From Archivesica marissinica (Eukaryota; Mollusca; Bivalvia; Venerida; Vesicomyidae), in contig CM026397.1 of NCBI GenBank assembly GCA_014843695.1, positions 50,475,799 to 50,539,798 on the forward strand: a stretch of DNA of 64,000 nucleotides, in the 5' to 3' direction. The notes beneath the pieces are model-generated. The model did no database searches and was not told the DNA's origin. It saw only the letters and a program-made list of their open reading frames with translations. Below, piece by piece: positions 62,915 to 64,000 of this stretch (position 1 is its first letter; every line of letters begins with the position of its first letter). The translations under genes and the position numbers were made by a program.

Positions 62915-63330
62915 ATATCATTAAGACTAAGAGTAGTTTGCAAATGAAATATAATTTAAAGTCTTTGTTCCAATATCATTATTGCAAATGAAATATAATT
63001 TAAAGTCTTTGTTCCAATATCATTATTGCAAATGAAATATAATTTAAAGTCTTTGTTCCAATATCATTATTGCAAATGAAATATAATTTAAAGTCTTTGT
63101 TCCAATATCATTAAGACTAAGAGTAGTTTGCAAATGAACTATAATTTAAAGTCTTTTTTCCAATATCATTAAGACTAAGAGTAGTTTTCAAATGAACTAT
63201 AATTTAAAGTCTTTGTTCCAATATCATTATTGCAAATGAACTATCATTTAAAGTCTTTGTTCCAATATCATTAAGACTAAGAGTAGTTTGCAAATGAACT
63301 ATAATTTTTATTTTTCTGTATGAAGCCATA
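62915..63330. repeat. 44-57 bp tandem repeat, ~8 copies
   Basis: Units contain CAATATCATTATTGCAAATG and ATAATTTAAAGTCTTTGTTC; longer ones add AAGACTAAGAGTAGTTTG. The last three units are also present at 55326-55470. Confidence 0.93.
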
Positions 63331-64000
63331 TAAAAACCAGTCAGAGACGTTAAAGAATTACATGTATCCTTAAAAACATTTCAAATGAAGCTAAAATATG
63401 AAGTAATCACTAATGATGCGCAGTGTAGAACGTTTGCTTCAGGTGCAAATCCACACTAAACTTGAAGAAATACATTTATCTGTGAGGTTTTCAGGGTTTG
63501 TCAAAATGTTTCCCAACAACTCTTCAGGTGATCCTAAACAGGTGATAGTCATTCAATAACTGTTTTATTGTTTGCTTTCTTATAGAAAATGTACAATATA
63601 CAATGTAGACCCCATTATTTGGGAGAAGTGAGAAAGCGCGTGATTGCGTCATCTAATGGTATTATTTAATAAATATCAACATAATAGGGTTAAAATAAAC
63701 AATAAATAAACAATATTACCATTAAGTAAATATTTGAATAGAAGGAGTGTTTTACAACATTTGTCAGTGTATCTTACTGGAAAATATTTTGTCTGAAAAT
63801 TGTAAAAAGAAATTGTTTGGTTTTTTCTTAGGGAGAAGTGGGGCCCCCATGGGGCGAAGTCAGGGGCCCATGGGCGACTACTTCGTCTATGTCGCCCCCT
63901 AGAATGAGCCCTGTTCTGTATTCATAACATGTACAATGTTAAATGGCTATCCATCTTCCAAGCATAAACAATTACACATGTAAGTGTAACTAACTACTTA
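63164..64000. repeat. Source copy of the segment inserted at 55326-56162
   Basis: No difference by eye over 837 bp. It stops at the window edge two bases before the ATG4 exon donor, so the exon itself is expected at about 64002-64095 beyond the window. It includes a dispersed GGGAGAAGTG repeat at 63612-63922. Confidence 0.9.

Overview
This is a window of animal nuclear DNA. It contains spliced genes with GT-AG introns of 0.3 to 5 kb, seven or so tRNA-derived SINE families, MITE-like elements, a Tc1-type transposon, LINE fragments, and an exceptional density of minisatellites. The gene content and SINE-rich, minisatellite-rich texture suggest a lophotrochozoan, most likely a bivalve mollusc; that assignment is inference. 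A run of exactly 1,000 Ns (49503-50502) marks a scaffold gap.

Three protein genes can be rebuilt exon by exon with matching splice phases. (1) TRIM23, an E3 ubiquitin ligase with a C-terminal ARF-type GTPase domain, lies on the + strand. Its last eight coding exons are present (1042-11644); the RING exon is upstream of the window. (2) A UBE2U-type E2 protein of 355 residues lies on the - strand in ten coding exons (38517 down to 21863). It has a UBC domain in which the catalytic cysteine position is glycine, plus a long C-terminal extension. (3) The 5' half of an ATG4C/D-type autophagy protease lies on the - strand (61227 down to 58588). TRIM23 and UBE2U converge, with an intact-looking Tc1-like DD36E transposon between them. 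UBE2U and ATG4 are neighbours on one strand, and I recall human UBE2U and ATG4C both mapping to 1p31.3, so this may be old linkage.

Region by region: 1-12 kb is TRIM23 with large intronic arrays; 12-17 kb is gene-free (SINEs, MITEs, 58-bp and 23-bp arrays); 17.9-19.4 kb is the Tc1 element; 21.8-38.5 kb is UBE2U; 38.8-49.5 kb is gene-poor (LINE fragments, telomere-like DNA, a 64-bp satellite); 50.5-57.3 kb is a 37-bp satellite; 58.6-61.2 kb is ATG4; 62.9-64.0 kb repeats 55.3-56.2 kb.

The most striking pattern is that several tandem arrays are built from exon edges. One array in TRIM23 and one in UBE2U consist of dozens of copies of the adjacent 5' splice site. A third array in UBE2U consists of copies of a 3' splice site plus the start of its exon. 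The TRIM23 terminal exon end is triplicated. A copy of an ATG4 5' coding exon sits out of order inside the 37-bp satellite, flanked by a 6-bp direct repeat. In UBE2U the donor array is 24 bp per unit, keeps phase and stays open in the exon's frame, so use of decoy donors would add multiples of eight residues.
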